In this document: piece after piece, positions 22,742-34,378 of the stretch | Layout of the letters: every line of letters begins with the position of its first letter | Position numbering within the stretch: the stretch's first letter is position 1 | Assembly (NCBI RefSeq): GCF_018873765.1 | Contig: NC_057919.1 | Coordinates: 64,908,984 to 64,972,983, forward strand | Direction of reading: 5' to 3' | From: Telopea speciosissima | Taxonomy: Eukaryota > Streptophyta > Magnoliopsida > Proteales > Proteaceae | DNA length: 64,000 bases | Program-made: the position numbers and the translations under genes | The notes under the pieces: generated by a model | What the model was told of the DNA's origin: nothing | What the model saw: the letters and a program-made list of their open reading frames with translations, nothing else | Databases searched by the model: none

Positions 22742-22877
22742 AAAAGGAAAAGATCTTTTGATTTTTCTTTGTACTGAAAAACAATTGAAATGCAATTTAG
22801 ACTGATGAAATAAAATTTATGGATTTTGGCGATTCCTGTTAAATATTATAAGATTCACACTTTTGCTTCTAATCCAG

Positions 22878-25800
22878 ACAGGAGGAGATGGTTGCATATG
22901 CTACTTTAAATATGACAGGGGATGGCAAAATTTGGAATTTACGGGGATGAAGCAAGTGAAAGAATTAAGTTTGATTCAGTCTGTCTCCACTGATGCCAAC
23001 ACTTGTGACAATCTAGCATGCAGTAACTATGCTGTAGGTTTTGCGTCTGCACATTTTATAATATGGAACTTAACAAATGAGATAAAGGTACTCTTCGCAG
23101 CAATGATCTGAATCAAAAGTCTATTTCATTCTTCTTGATAGAATATTTGTATGGCCAATTTACTTTGATGTCACAAAAAAAGGTGAAACATCGGTGCAGA
23201 TTGTGCAAGTTCCATGTGGTGGATGGCGCCGTCCTCATTCTTACTATCTTGGTGATGTGCCAGAGCTTCAGAACTGCTTTGCCTTCGTTAAGGTTTGCAT
23301 CTTTGTATTTGTGCTTGTGCATATCTATATGTCCTGATATTGAGATATGGACCATGGGCTTCAAAAAGATGGTTAAACCACAAATCAGTTGTGTGGAATC
23401 ACAACTTAATGGCCCAACCAGAGAAATCTAAACAAAGAATAACTTAGGCAGATGAGCTTGAACCTCCAAGTTACCTTATTCTCGTGGACCTTGGCAATCT
23501 ATTCTGAATAGGTAATGGTTAGGAACTTAGGATCATCCAGTCAACTCCAAAGAAAAAATTTGTTGGTTCACTTGATCTGCTTCTATATTGGGAACGTGTG
23601 CCTCCAATTTCCAATTTGGTTTCACTGATGATGCCTATTTCTCTTCAAACCCTGGGAAGCTTTTAGTTTCTTTCCTGTGCATTTTCGAAAGCATAGTTTG
23701 AGGATGCCCACAGAGATCCAGAAGAGGAAAATAGAGTTATCAGATAGTAGGTTACTGTTATCAGGCCAGCATCATGATTTCTTGAATACTCCCTGTGGTG
23801 TGGATGAGCTTGCGTTGACTATCTAATCCACAGTTTTAAGATCAGGACATTCACTGCTTTGTGTGTGTGTGATTCTCCTTATTTAAGTTTAACTACATAT
23901 CCTTCACTGTCACCTTAAGTAGATTATTGTCAATTTGCTAATTTTAGGTGGATAGTTAAGCCAAATTTCTACTTTTGGCAATCATTTTCTTCTTTAGTCC
24001 TATATTTTCTCTTACATCCATATATATATATATATATATTTAAGTTTACTTGAGAAAAGCAGTTTCCATTAAATTTTGTTCTTTATTAATTATTGTCAAA
24101 AGTCTTATATATTAGCTGCCTCTCAACATTTTAGAAAGGTATGGTGGCCATACACCCTGAATTCTCCTGTTGGTGCTAATCCTAAGTTACCTTGAATGCT
24201 TCTTTTGATTCTATCGTTCCTGATGTTGCTACTCATCCATCTCTACATCTTCATCTGAACTAGACATTGTATGTATGTGGTTCTTTATTGCTCAATTTTT
24301 AGCTGCATTTCTGATCTTATAGCACATTTCATCCTTCAGTATAATTGAACTTGTCAATCCACGACACTTCAGAAGCTCCTCTCCCCTTCATCCATCTCGC
24401 TCTACGTTTATGGAAAACATCCTCATCTCTCCCTATTTATTGTTATTTATGATTGAACAAGATTGCGAAAATGATCGCTCTAGGTCTCTCTTATCAATGT
24501 TATACCATTTCTATACTATTTTCACTGAAATTCTATTTCATGTTCTCTGTTTTAGTCTGGTATAATGTAAACCTTTTGGTTTTAATAATCTCACCGTAAT
24601 TGTTACTTGGTAGTTTCTTTCTCTCTAGTCTTATTAATCATAACTATGTGGTCAACTCAAACCACTTTCATCCTACATGTATCTAATCATATAAAGGAGT
24701 ATGCACTCAATGCTTACGCCTGGTGCAGGCCTGCAGTGATTGCAAACATGCTTGTCTCTCTCCTTGTGGTTCGAACACTGGTTAAAGTGCCAAGACACAA
24801 CCTTTTTAAAATCCACCAAATGATCTCTCTACCCCACCACATGCTTTCTTTAAGCCCATAAGAACCATGTGACAATTGAAAACTGTGTCTCTCTCTCTAA
24901 GCTTTTCCGTTATTTATCTAAATAACTTCAACTGTTGATCTTGATAAATTGGTCTACTCTGTAGACACTAAAAACATGTGATTTCAAATCCTAAAGCATG
25001 ACGTGAGGTATTCTACTCACTTAAGAGGTGAAGATGTAGAAGTGTAAGCTTCATGAGTATGACTTAGGTAATAATTAATTAATACATAAAATTAATGAAA
25101 TACTCATAGTTCCATGAAAAAAAAGGGCATACTCAGTGCATGAGGCTCCCACCACTACGGGGTCTGGGGAGGGTCATAATGTATGCAGCCTTACCCCTGC
25201 TTTCGCAGAGAGGCTGTTTCCAGACTCGAACCCATGACCACTTGGTCACAATGGAGCAACCTTTACCATTGCACCAAGAACCCGTTCCATACTAATAAGA
25301 AAAAAAAGAGATGAAGATCAAATGCACAAAAGAAGACAGAAATTGATATTTTTAAAGCAAATGTATGATAAATGAATCATATGCCCTGCAAAATTTCATG
25401 GTTTGAGGCATGTCCTTCATGTGTCTCACACAAATATTTTACTTTAGGCCTCATGGTGTTAGTTTGTCTTAAGGTGTGAGCCTGGCATGCACTTTAAAAC
25501 CCTGATAAGAAGCTATTCTAATTTCTAAGATTTTGATTATTGCTCTGGTCATTTATTTCATTCAATTTCCCACTACATGCATTGCATCTTGTTTTCCTAT
25601 ACATATGCTTTCATACTTAAAAAATTATTTCAGGAGCATGCAATTCATATCCATAGACTTTGGGTACCAGTTGGCCAGAGGAAGTTATTCCCTCAGGTTC
25701 TGCGCATGCAATATCATGGGAAAGAGATACACTCTTTGTGTTTTGTTTCTGAATGTTCACATTTGAGTACAAATGTTGCTAAATTTAGCTGGATTGCGAC

Positions 25801-28800
25801 TGGGTGTGAAGATGGAACTGTGAGATTAACAAGGTATGACTGTTCCCATTGTTAAACTGAAATCCGAGATACAATTTTGTTTTCAACAACGTAATAGGGG
25901 ATGGTCAGTGCAGTCTGTGCTGTTAATCCTTTAGAGTTATGATGCATACTTTCTATACTTCACAGTGATGATTGTAAAGAAAGAGATTTTAAAGATGGCA
26001 ACTTGGTATGAATATGGTGATACAGGTACTCTTATGAGATTGATGGCTGGTCAGAATCCAAGTTGCTAGGGGAACATGTTGGGGGATCAGCTGTGAGATC
26101 ATTATGCTTTGTATCAAAGATACACATTATCACAGGAAATCAGACTGAGGTGTCCAATGAGAGAGGTGGGTGCAGTTTTGCCTTGGATAACAGAGACTAT
26201 CCATTCTTACTAATTTCAGTTGGTGCAAAGCGGGTACTAACTGCTTGGCTTCTCCATGATGGTGGGTCCAACAATAAGGAGGAATCCATTGATGATGGTT
26301 CCAAAGAAAATATCTCTACTCCTCCCTCAAGAGCATTGTCATCATCATCATCAATGTTGTTCCAGTGGTTTTCTACTGACATGCCATCAAAGTTCTCTAG
26401 TACTTATAGAAGGATAAAAGACATTGAGGAAAAAATTGGGCAAGTAAAAAATGCTTCAAATAAGAACTCAAATCCAGCATCTAGATCTTATTCTGATGAA
26501 AGCATGAATGTGGACAAGTCTTGCTTTGATGATAAAAATGAGAATGACTGGAGATACTTGGGTGTTACTGCTTTTCTTGTTAAAGGTGCTAATTGCAGGT
26601 AAGATGTGGCGTATACATTTAAATTCTATGTCTCCTTTGTTTTGTTCCCTAATATTGATTCTCCTATTTAGTATTTAGTGAAGACTTTACCATGTCCTCA
26701 TTTCAGGTTAACTGTCTGTTTCATGGTTGTTGCTTGTTCAAATGCCACACTTATGTTACGGGCTCTCCTTTTGCCCCACCGACTCTGGTTTGTGTACACG
26801 CAACCATGATTGTGTAGCTTGTTTCTCCCTTCAATGATTCCATCAATTATAATTATTTTTCTCCCAGGTTTGATGTTGCATTGTTAGTTCCCGTATCATC
26901 ACCAGTTTTGGCACTGCAGCATGTTGTTGTTCCTATTTGCTCTCCATCTACAGGTACGTTTCATGTATGCTAGACTTTCAAACAGATACAACCTGGTATA
27001 AATACTGGAGAAATCTAGAGTTGTGAATTTGTGATACTAGGCCAAAACGCAGCCCACACATGAGATATTATTTTCTTTGTTGTTGCAATAGATTAAATAA
27101 ACATATCGAAAAGGGCTCACGGATAGGACGCATTCTATGATATTGGACATCTATTTGGTCGTGAAATTCTTTAGTAATGTGAAAGGAAGGCATATTTCTT
27201 TTTTAATTTTCTAAGGAAAAAGTGCCATTGTAAGATCAGGTCCTACTATCAGCTGGGCCAACCGACAGAACCTTAGATGAGCTGTAAGGCCTAACATGCT
27301 GCAGAGTTGAAGTAGGAGATTTAGTTAAAATTTAGTTTCGATTACGCATATAAGGTGGATATTACAAGTCATGTTTGCATAGACTGTATCTGGTCATATA
27401 CTCATACCAGATGCATTGTACTAATGGTGGATTTTCTGTTGAAGTCATCAAGAATATTGATATTAGTTAAAACTCTGGGACTTAAACATGGTTGTACGTA
27501 GTGATGTTGTGGAAGTACAGCATCAGACAGACAGACACTATGATCTTCCCTACTTCAATGAGGTGCACTAGTTTGACAAGTGTGTCCATGAAGTTATTGA
27601 AGACTTGTGGAGGAGGTAAGGGTCATGTTGGGAGAGTCCTGTTGCTTTATGCTCTTAGTTTCTTGTCTTGGGGGGAGCCAGGGATGACCTGGAGTTCCTC
27701 TCTTTTCCTTTTTATTCCTCCCCCCGCCCCCCCCACCTTCTGAATGAATAACTAGAAATTTGTTAAACGATTGAAAGGCAGAGGGAGAAAGCAAAATATG
27801 ACACTTCATTCCCTAACCCCTGCAACTAGGGAGTGGACCTCCATACATCAATCTGTAGATTCTGGTGATCTGCTGGTCCTTGTTCTCCCCTTGTTTCACA
27901 CAGGTGGCAGTTGGTTAGTAGATGCAGCTTGGAGGTCATAGTTGCAGTTGCCTGTGGTCAGAGTGAGTGTATAGGGTGAGGGACATGTTGTGTACAGGTG
28001 GATTGAGTTGAAGGTTTTTTTCTCCTGTTCCCGGGTCTTTCTTTTTCCTGCTCCCCTTTTCGAGCCTGTTGTAAGTTGCTGTGTTCTTGCCCCCTTTTGT
28101 CTTTTCTTATTAAAATGTTTTTTCTATTTACCAATAGAAAAGAACTCTAAGTGGATCTAAGGTGTTTGTCGACTGTCAGGTCTGTTTTCTTAGCAAAATT
28201 TTCAAATGGAATTTCTCTTATTTTACTTGAATTTCCCAAATAAATCTGATTAAACATGTTTAATACAGATCAAATTTAAAGGTAAAACTTAAGTATATTA
28301 GTATATATAATGGGCAAGAGGTCACTGCTTGGTCTTGTAGCCCCTGCACCAGCGCGGGGGGCCAATGAGAGCGCGCACAGGGGCATCACAGATGGGATTT
28401 TTTATTCCAGAAGGGGCTGGGAGGTAATTTTGTGCGCTCCTGTGTCTGGGCGCAGGAACCACGCGACCAAGCAGCATTCTTTTCCCATATATGATATATA
28501 GAAAGCAAAATGTTTCATGAGGGCAGGCCTCAGTGCAACAGTAAGGTTGCTCCATTGCGACCTGGTGGTCGCGGGTGCAAATCGGGAAACAGCCTCTCCG
28601 TAAAGCGGGGTAAAGGCTGTGTACATATCTGCCCCTCCCCAGACTCCGCAGTGGTAGGAGCCTCGTGCACTGTGTATGCGTTTTTTAAAGCAAAATGTTT
28701 CATATGTTCTGAAGAGACAGCATATGGGAATTCACTAAATTCAGATACTCACAGCACTCTAAATGCATGATTATTGTCCATTCTGTTGCCATACCTTACT

Positions 28801-30869
28801 TGCTAGAATTTTGTACAGTTTGCTAGTTGGTGATTCAACGTGAAAATTTGTTCAGCTGAAATTATTTACACTACCATCTACCCTGATTTGCAGATAAAGG
28901 CCAGATTGATAGTGCATATATTGTTATTGGTGGATCCACTGATGGAAGTATTACCTACTGGGATCTGACTGGAAGTGTTGAGGGTTTTATGCAACGGACA
29001 TCAAAGTTTCAACCTGAAAAGTTTATTGATTGTCAGAAACGGCCTCCGACAGGAAGAGGAAGCCAAGGGGGACGATGGTGGAGATCAATAAGCAATCTGT
29101 CGTCTAAAACAGATACAAGAAGTACAGAGGTTGACACCAGGGAGGGTATAAATGGCCCTATTACTGATTCTGCAGCTGGTGGAACTTCATCAAAACTTAG
29201 TAATATGGTAAACAGTGCAGCTGCCTGTTCTCAAACTATAAATGCTGCTACTTCCCTCAAGTCAGACATGCTTGCAGATAACTCATCTGAAATTTGTGAA
29301 GTACAGGCCATGGATGTTCTGAAACATGTCCACCAATCAGGTGTCAATTGTCTTCATGTTTCAAGGTCTAGGGATGGCCAAAATGATCAAGATGGATCTT
29401 TTTACTACCTCATAAGTGGGGGGGATGACCAATCAATCCACTGTCTTGCTTTTGATGTAGCACCAGAACCAATGAATTATATTTCTGAGAATGAGAACTC
29501 CTCTGATATGGCAAATCATAGCCCTGAATTGAGCAACATGAAGCTCTCTCTTTGCAGTTGGAGCAATACATGTAGGATCAGAGTTCTTTATCGTGAGAGA
29601 ATTGCCTCGGCTCACAGCTCTGCTGTGAAAGGTAAAAATAAAAATTACTCCTGATTGAACTATTTCATAAGTAATTCATAAACATATTAATTTAGGTTTT
29701 AATTAGTTATGAGAAATTGGTCCCTGTTCATTCTAATTCTGGAATGCAGAACTACTTGAGGGTAGGTAGTGTGTCTTTCAACCCTCTTTTTGTCATTTTT
29801 TATTCAACTTCTTTTGTTTCCATGGAGGCACATTTTTGCAATGAAATACATGTTTCATTGTTTGTGCTTATTAAACACCTTACCATCCTTTTCTCCTCTT
29901 GTTTTGTTGATCCAACCGGTGTTCACTTGTAGGTTTTTAATGATACTGGAATATAGAAATGTGCCCACTATTTTCTGAAAACTGTTGATTAATGACATAG
30001 TTTCTAAGTTTTTAGGTTCAATGTTTTTTTCCTCCCAGTTTTGGCTGGATTTCTCCTCAAAACCAGTTTAAAAAAAAGGGGAAAAGGGAACTGGGGCCCT
30101 TTTCAGTTTGACTTTCAGTCCGGTTTTAAAAACTATGATTCATGAAAATCCCTTATCTTCATGAATATCTAATTTTTATGGCGTAAGAAAAATGAAACGA
30201 TTCTTCTTCTTGGCAACCATATAAATTTATCAATAAGACAGCTGGACAAAAATAAACAACACAGTACCCAAAGAAGAAAATCCAAAAATCCAGGAAAAGA
30301 AACAAGGGGAAAACATCGCAAGTTCACAACCACATACTCCAGGCCTCCCCTGCCATGAAAAACCAAAATGACAATGCTTTCTTAATCTTTTTGAGATTTT
30401 CCCAATGATATTGCAAGAAAAATCAAAATAATTGTCAAGATTTGTAATTATGCTGATAGGTGAATTACGGATGTTTTATTTTTTTGTTATGAAGGCATTT
30501 GGACAGATGGGATTTGGGTATTCTCTACTGGACTTGATCAGCGGGTGAGGTGTTGGCATCTTGAAGAACATGGTAAACTTAATGAACATGCTTCTTTGAT
30601 TATTAGTGTACCCGAACCAGAAGCACTGCATGCCAGGGCCTGTGGGAGGTGAGGTTACACATCTGATAAATTTAATCCTTTATAATCCTGGATAGATCAC
30701 TGTTGTTATGACCTTACTATTTTGTGTTTCCGTCATCTTGGTTGATCCCAGAAATCAGTATCAAATTGTGGCAGCTGGAAGGGGTATGCAAATGGTTGTG
30801 TTCTCAGCATCCCATGATATGGAAGGTAAAGTGAACTTGTTCCTGCTATATTATACTCAGTGTGAGTAA
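22878..30869 (+). CDS. WDR6: WDR6 homologue (WD40 tRNA-methylation cofactor), C-terminal exons
   Basis: Nine exons: 22878-23087, 23200-23292, 25634-25833, 26026-26598, 26707-26787, 26868-26953, 28894-29631, 30495-30648, 30752-30869. All junctions are GT-AG, and with exon 1086-1277 they total 2,445 nt in one frame (814 aa plus TAA). WD-like blades are visible: AVGFASAHFIIWNLTNE, WIATGCEDGTVRLTRY, YIVIGGSTDGSITYWDLTG and IWVFSTGLDQRVRCWHLEE. The family (yeast Trm734/Rtt10, animal WDR6) partners a Trm7/FTSJ1-type methyltransferase in 2'-O-methylation of tRNA wobble position 34, so the product is probably a soluble scaffold protein. The exon at 28894 carries a polar low-complexity insert between blades (about residues 300-390 of the window portion). 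The last exon reads through a possible donor (gaag|gtaaag near 30833) to TAA at 30867-30869, so the last 14 residues are less certain. The gene is convergent with CAF2. Confidence 0.88.
23293..25633 (+). other. WDR6 intron, 2.3 kb
   Basis: Non-coding. It contains a (TA)n tract near 24020-24038 and the SINE at 25116-25283. The rest is AT-rich, with no other repeat whose ends I could define. Confidence 0.6.
25116..25283 (-). mobile_element. Au-type SINE in WDR6 intron
   Basis: A 168-bp tRNA-derived SINE on the minus strand with a good Pol III box B (complement of cgaaccc, 25222-25233) and the conserved Au-SINE block around gcagccttacccctgc. The tail is a short A-run on the + strand at the left. 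Flanking direct repeat gttccat at 25109-25115 and 25284-25290. It is the same family and length as 28519-28686. Confidence 0.8.
28312..28486. mobile_element. Mutator-like MITE
   Basis: A 175-bp element with imperfect terminal inverted repeats of about 37 bp (left gggcaagaggtcactgctt, right aagcagcattcttttccc) and 9-bp flanking duplications ATATATAAT (28303-28311) and ATATATGAT (28487-28495), one mismatch. A 9-bp duplication is the mark of Mutator-like elements. It has no coding capacity. Confidence 0.7.
28519..28686 (+). mobile_element. Au-type SINE with perfect 17-bp target duplication
   Basis: A 168-bp SINE flanked by identical 17-bp copies of aaagcaaaatgtttcat (28502-28518 and 28687-28703). 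The 5' part resembles a tRNA gene (box B-like gggtgcaaatc at 28573-28583). The middle has the family blocks gggaaacagcctct and gtaaaggctgtgtaca, and the end has gtggtaggagcctcgtgcac plus a T-run. The T-tail and long duplication show insertion by a LINE-type machinery. Confidence 0.87.
29632..30494 (+). other. WDR6 intron, 0.86 kb
   Basis: AT-rich and non-coding. Around 30030-30140 is a degenerate stretch (ctcaaaaccagtttaaaa, ggttttaaaaactatgat) that resembles sequence near 33540-33610, probably an old dispersed repeat. Confidence 0.5.
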
Positions 30870-33008
30870 TGCATAAGATATATGTAGGATAACTTTTCTT
30901 GTGTCCTTCGATATCTTAGGTAATCTTGAAGGGGAAATATAGGGTACTCACTGGTAGGGTTACCAGTAGCCAATCTGATGCAGTATGTACATGAGGAGAT
31001 GAAATCACCACTTAGCTTGTCATGGAAATGAAATATCTGGCCTGAAATGGTGGTTTGGCCATGTGAGTCCAATAATTTATGCAGCTATATCCACTGGATG
31101 ATTGACAAAGAAACATTTGGAAAATACAACATAACATAACTTTCTACAGTTGCTTCTGTCATCAGCTATCATGTAGTGGGGCCCATTGGAAGGTTGCTGG
31201 CCCCACATCTCTAATGTGGATCTATGTCAATAATCAGCCAATTTGAAGATCTATCCAATGTCTTTGTCAAATATCCAATCCAAACAATCTCAATAGGGAG
31301 TGTTCTGTAGGAGCAGAAAGGAGTCTCGTCTCTTGAGGGAGGTATAGAATCAGCTTATGATCTCCGGAGGATTGGTGCTTGCATACTTTGGGAGAATTCA
31401 ATCCACCAGTGTACCCAGTCTTTGGTTACTGAGAGTGATGAAGGGATTCCTCAGCATTGCAATATTTAGGTGGTTGTTTTGCATTCATCTGGTGTAGTGG
31501 GTGCCTCAGAGCCAGGCAATGAATTAAAAGTCAGACCCTTATTTTTTATGGCTCATGTATTAGAGTGAGACAGGCCTCCAGGCATGCAGCTAGAGTTACA
31601 TATTTTGGTTACCATATGGTGAATTCTAATGCTCAAGTCTTGAAATTATCTAATTTTTGTGGTTCCACTGTACCATGTATGGCAAACAATCTTACAGTTT
31701 TATGTCATGGAAAGGAATTGAGGTGCATGCAACCTACTTTTAAAGTAGTAGCGCCTGTTTTGAAGGATCAGAAGAGTGGTTAAATGGGAAAAGGATCTTA
31801 TCCCGCCGTGGCGGGAGCTGCACCTGTGCAGCACCACTAAACGACAAGAAAAATAGGGGTAAGGTAGTCATTTCATAGGTGGGTCCCACCTGGGCCTTAC
31901 ATGTGAAATGACCACCTCCCCCCTGTATTCAGGGTGGGTTTTGGTGCTGCACAGTGCAGCTCCCGCCACAGCTGCACAAGATCCAAGTCCGGTTAAATGG
32001 ACCCTATTTTGTGAGGGCAGTCTCTCCTGAAACCTGTGAAAGAATTTTCAATCTTCAGCCTCTTCAGATAACAAGGCCAAAAGAAAAAGAGATTATTGAA
32101 GGGTAAAATTGTCACAATTGCATTTTGATCAGGTGACTTCTTATATTGGGTATAAACCCGCAACCCCCAATCGCCCAGAAGAAAAAATCTCGTCTTTTGT
32201 AATCAGATAATTTGTCTTTATTTATGAGGCCTTATTGAGAGTAGTTCAATGAAACTAACGAACAGAGAAAGAATAGTAGGAAGGAGATGAACAGACAGAG
32301 AGAGAGGGAAAGTCGCGTTTTGAAACTAATCTCCCCTTTCTGCGTTTTTTTTTCCCCTCTGTTTTGGGTTTGGGTGCTACTCGGATTAGGATAACCTGGT
32401 TGCCAAATCGGATTGTGGTTCATGAAACCAAGTTTTTAGGTTTACAATCCACTCGGGTTGAGATGATCCATATTCCAAATCGGGTTGGACTTCATGAAAT
32501 GGTGCAAACTAATCTTCACCACAAATTGACACAGGGAAAGTGGCATCGCCGGGAATTGCCAGATTAAAAAATTGGAGAGGATCTTTATCCCTTTTTGGAG
32601 AGGGTTCAAAAGATCTGGTAGTCAGTTTGGAGGTTCCATAGATGCACAACTTGGTAGTTTGGGAGGGTGGGGTGTGGAATATATCTCAACTTAATTCTTC
32701 TTTGTTTTTTGGAGACTCTTTAATTGTGTTTGGGCCATTTCAGATACTCTTTTAAATCTTTATATTGCTTGCGGGAAAATGCTTCTGCTTTAGGATTGCA
32801 GGAAAACATCTAGGTATCAGGTCAGAGTTTATATGAATGCATGTATGTATATTTTGTACATACCTATTCATGGAGGCAATTGACATAAACAAGTACAAGA
32901 ACCAACTCACTGTTGAATAATGGAGACAGGAATTGATACTGGAACTTCAGAGCATCAAACATCCAACAACCCCATCGACATGTATGATAAGGAATTCCTC
33001 AACCACTT
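30870..33008. other. Spacer between convergent WDR6 and CAF2
   Basis: Contains the 3' untranslated regions of both genes and the MITE at 31788-31990. Short open frames here (for example 31565-31783, 32364-32567) show no recognisable protein similarity and are not called. Confidence 0.6.
31788..31990. mobile_element. Mutator-like MITE with long inverted repeats
   Basis: A 203-bp element flanked by perfect 10-bp duplications GGTTAAATGG (31778-31787, 31991-32000). The inverted repeats run about 49 bp; the best block is gtggcgggagctgcacctgt near 31806-31830 against its complement near 31945-31970, with one indel. GC-rich termini and a 9-10-bp duplication point to a Mutator-like family. Confidence 0.82.
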
Positions 33009-34337
33009 TCATTCTGAACTGAGTTGCTGTTTGATCAGATCCACAGATGATGACTCTATCTCATCAGAGAAGTCACCATCAAATTCCTCGTCTCCACCAA
33101 TGTCATTTTCGTCATGATCGTTACCTTCTCTGCCCTCAAGCGTAGATCCATCTGTTAGCTCCTTACTTGAATCAGTGGCATCACAAGCGCTTGACACAAT
33201 CAACGCTGGATATGAGTGTTCTTTGGCTTGTGACATGCCCACAAATGCCTCAACTCTCTCCAAAAGAGCATCAGGACCAAGTCCAGTATCCTCCAACAAA
33301 AGTGCCTTCCTGGACTCTATTGCACGTTTCCACAGGGACATCATTCGGGGGTTTGAGATCTCTGTTTTGATGGCCGGTTCGTAACTTGCTTCCTCTGGCT
33401 TGCCTGTCACAAACAGAAACAATGAAGCATATAAACTTGAGAGTGGTATCACAAACACAGTTTTTAAAATCAGACCAAACTGGCGGTTGTCCTGGAAAAA
33501 ACTGGGGCCACCCTATTTTTTGGTTTGCAATTTTTTCCCCTCAAAACTAGTAAAAGCTGGAACCGGGGTTTTTTCAGTTCCACCTCTGGTCAGGTTAAAA
33601 AACTTATGATCACAAATCACAACAAAAGCAGACCAAGCACTGGCATCAAACAATATATACACAAAAAATTGGGGCATACTCCCAGGAATATTTTAGGCTC
33701 ACAAGATATCTCTCATACCAGAAGTCAACATCAGATGATCATGAACACCAATTCCACAATTTCTTTTCTTTTTATTTTAAGAAAATCGGGAGGAAAGCAT
33801 AATTATTATTCAAGCAACATAAATTCATAGCCTTGCGCATCAAACAATATATACACAGAAAATTGGGGCGTACTCCCAGGAATGTTTTAGGCTCACATGA
33901 TATGTCTCATACCAGAAGTCAACATCAGATGATCATGAACACCAATTCCACAATTTGTTTTCTTTTTATTTTAAGAAAATCGGGAGGAGGAAAGCATAAA
34001 TATTAAAGCAACAGACATTCATAGCCTTACACATCAACTTGATATGGCATCACTTTCAGCAGTCCGTAAAAAGATTACCTCAAAAATCTGTAGGTCTAAA
34101 TTAGTGTCTGCAGTTCGATTACAATAGGAGGCCAAGAGAGTCGACCATCTCATCAGATCAGGTATTATTTCTGAACCAAAAGAATTTGCAGTTCAAATGG
34201 TTTGGGTAAACTGATAGGGTCAACTATTTCTTTCCCAGGTGGTATGATCGGGCAGATGGTATGTCCCATTCACCGCATGGTTGTAACTTCTTCCCTACCC
34301 TCACCCCCTCCCCCCACTTCTTCTTTTTTTTTTTTTT

Positions 34338-34378
<41 letters not shown>

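Larger units (their letters stand above)
26954..28893 (+). other. WDR6 intron, 1.9 kb, with MITE and SINE
   Basis: Non-coding. It carries the Mutator-like MITE at 28312-28486 and the SINE at 28519-28686. The stretch 26954-28300 shows no clear element. Confidence 0.6.

Noticed and set aside
28560..28600. tRNA gene
   Set aside because: Box B-like sequence belongs to the SINE; no cloverleaf can be closed.
32232..32567. Opposed small frames in the WDR6-CAF2 spacer
   Set aside because: No similarity that I recognise and no splice or start context; could be an old repeat but not supportable.
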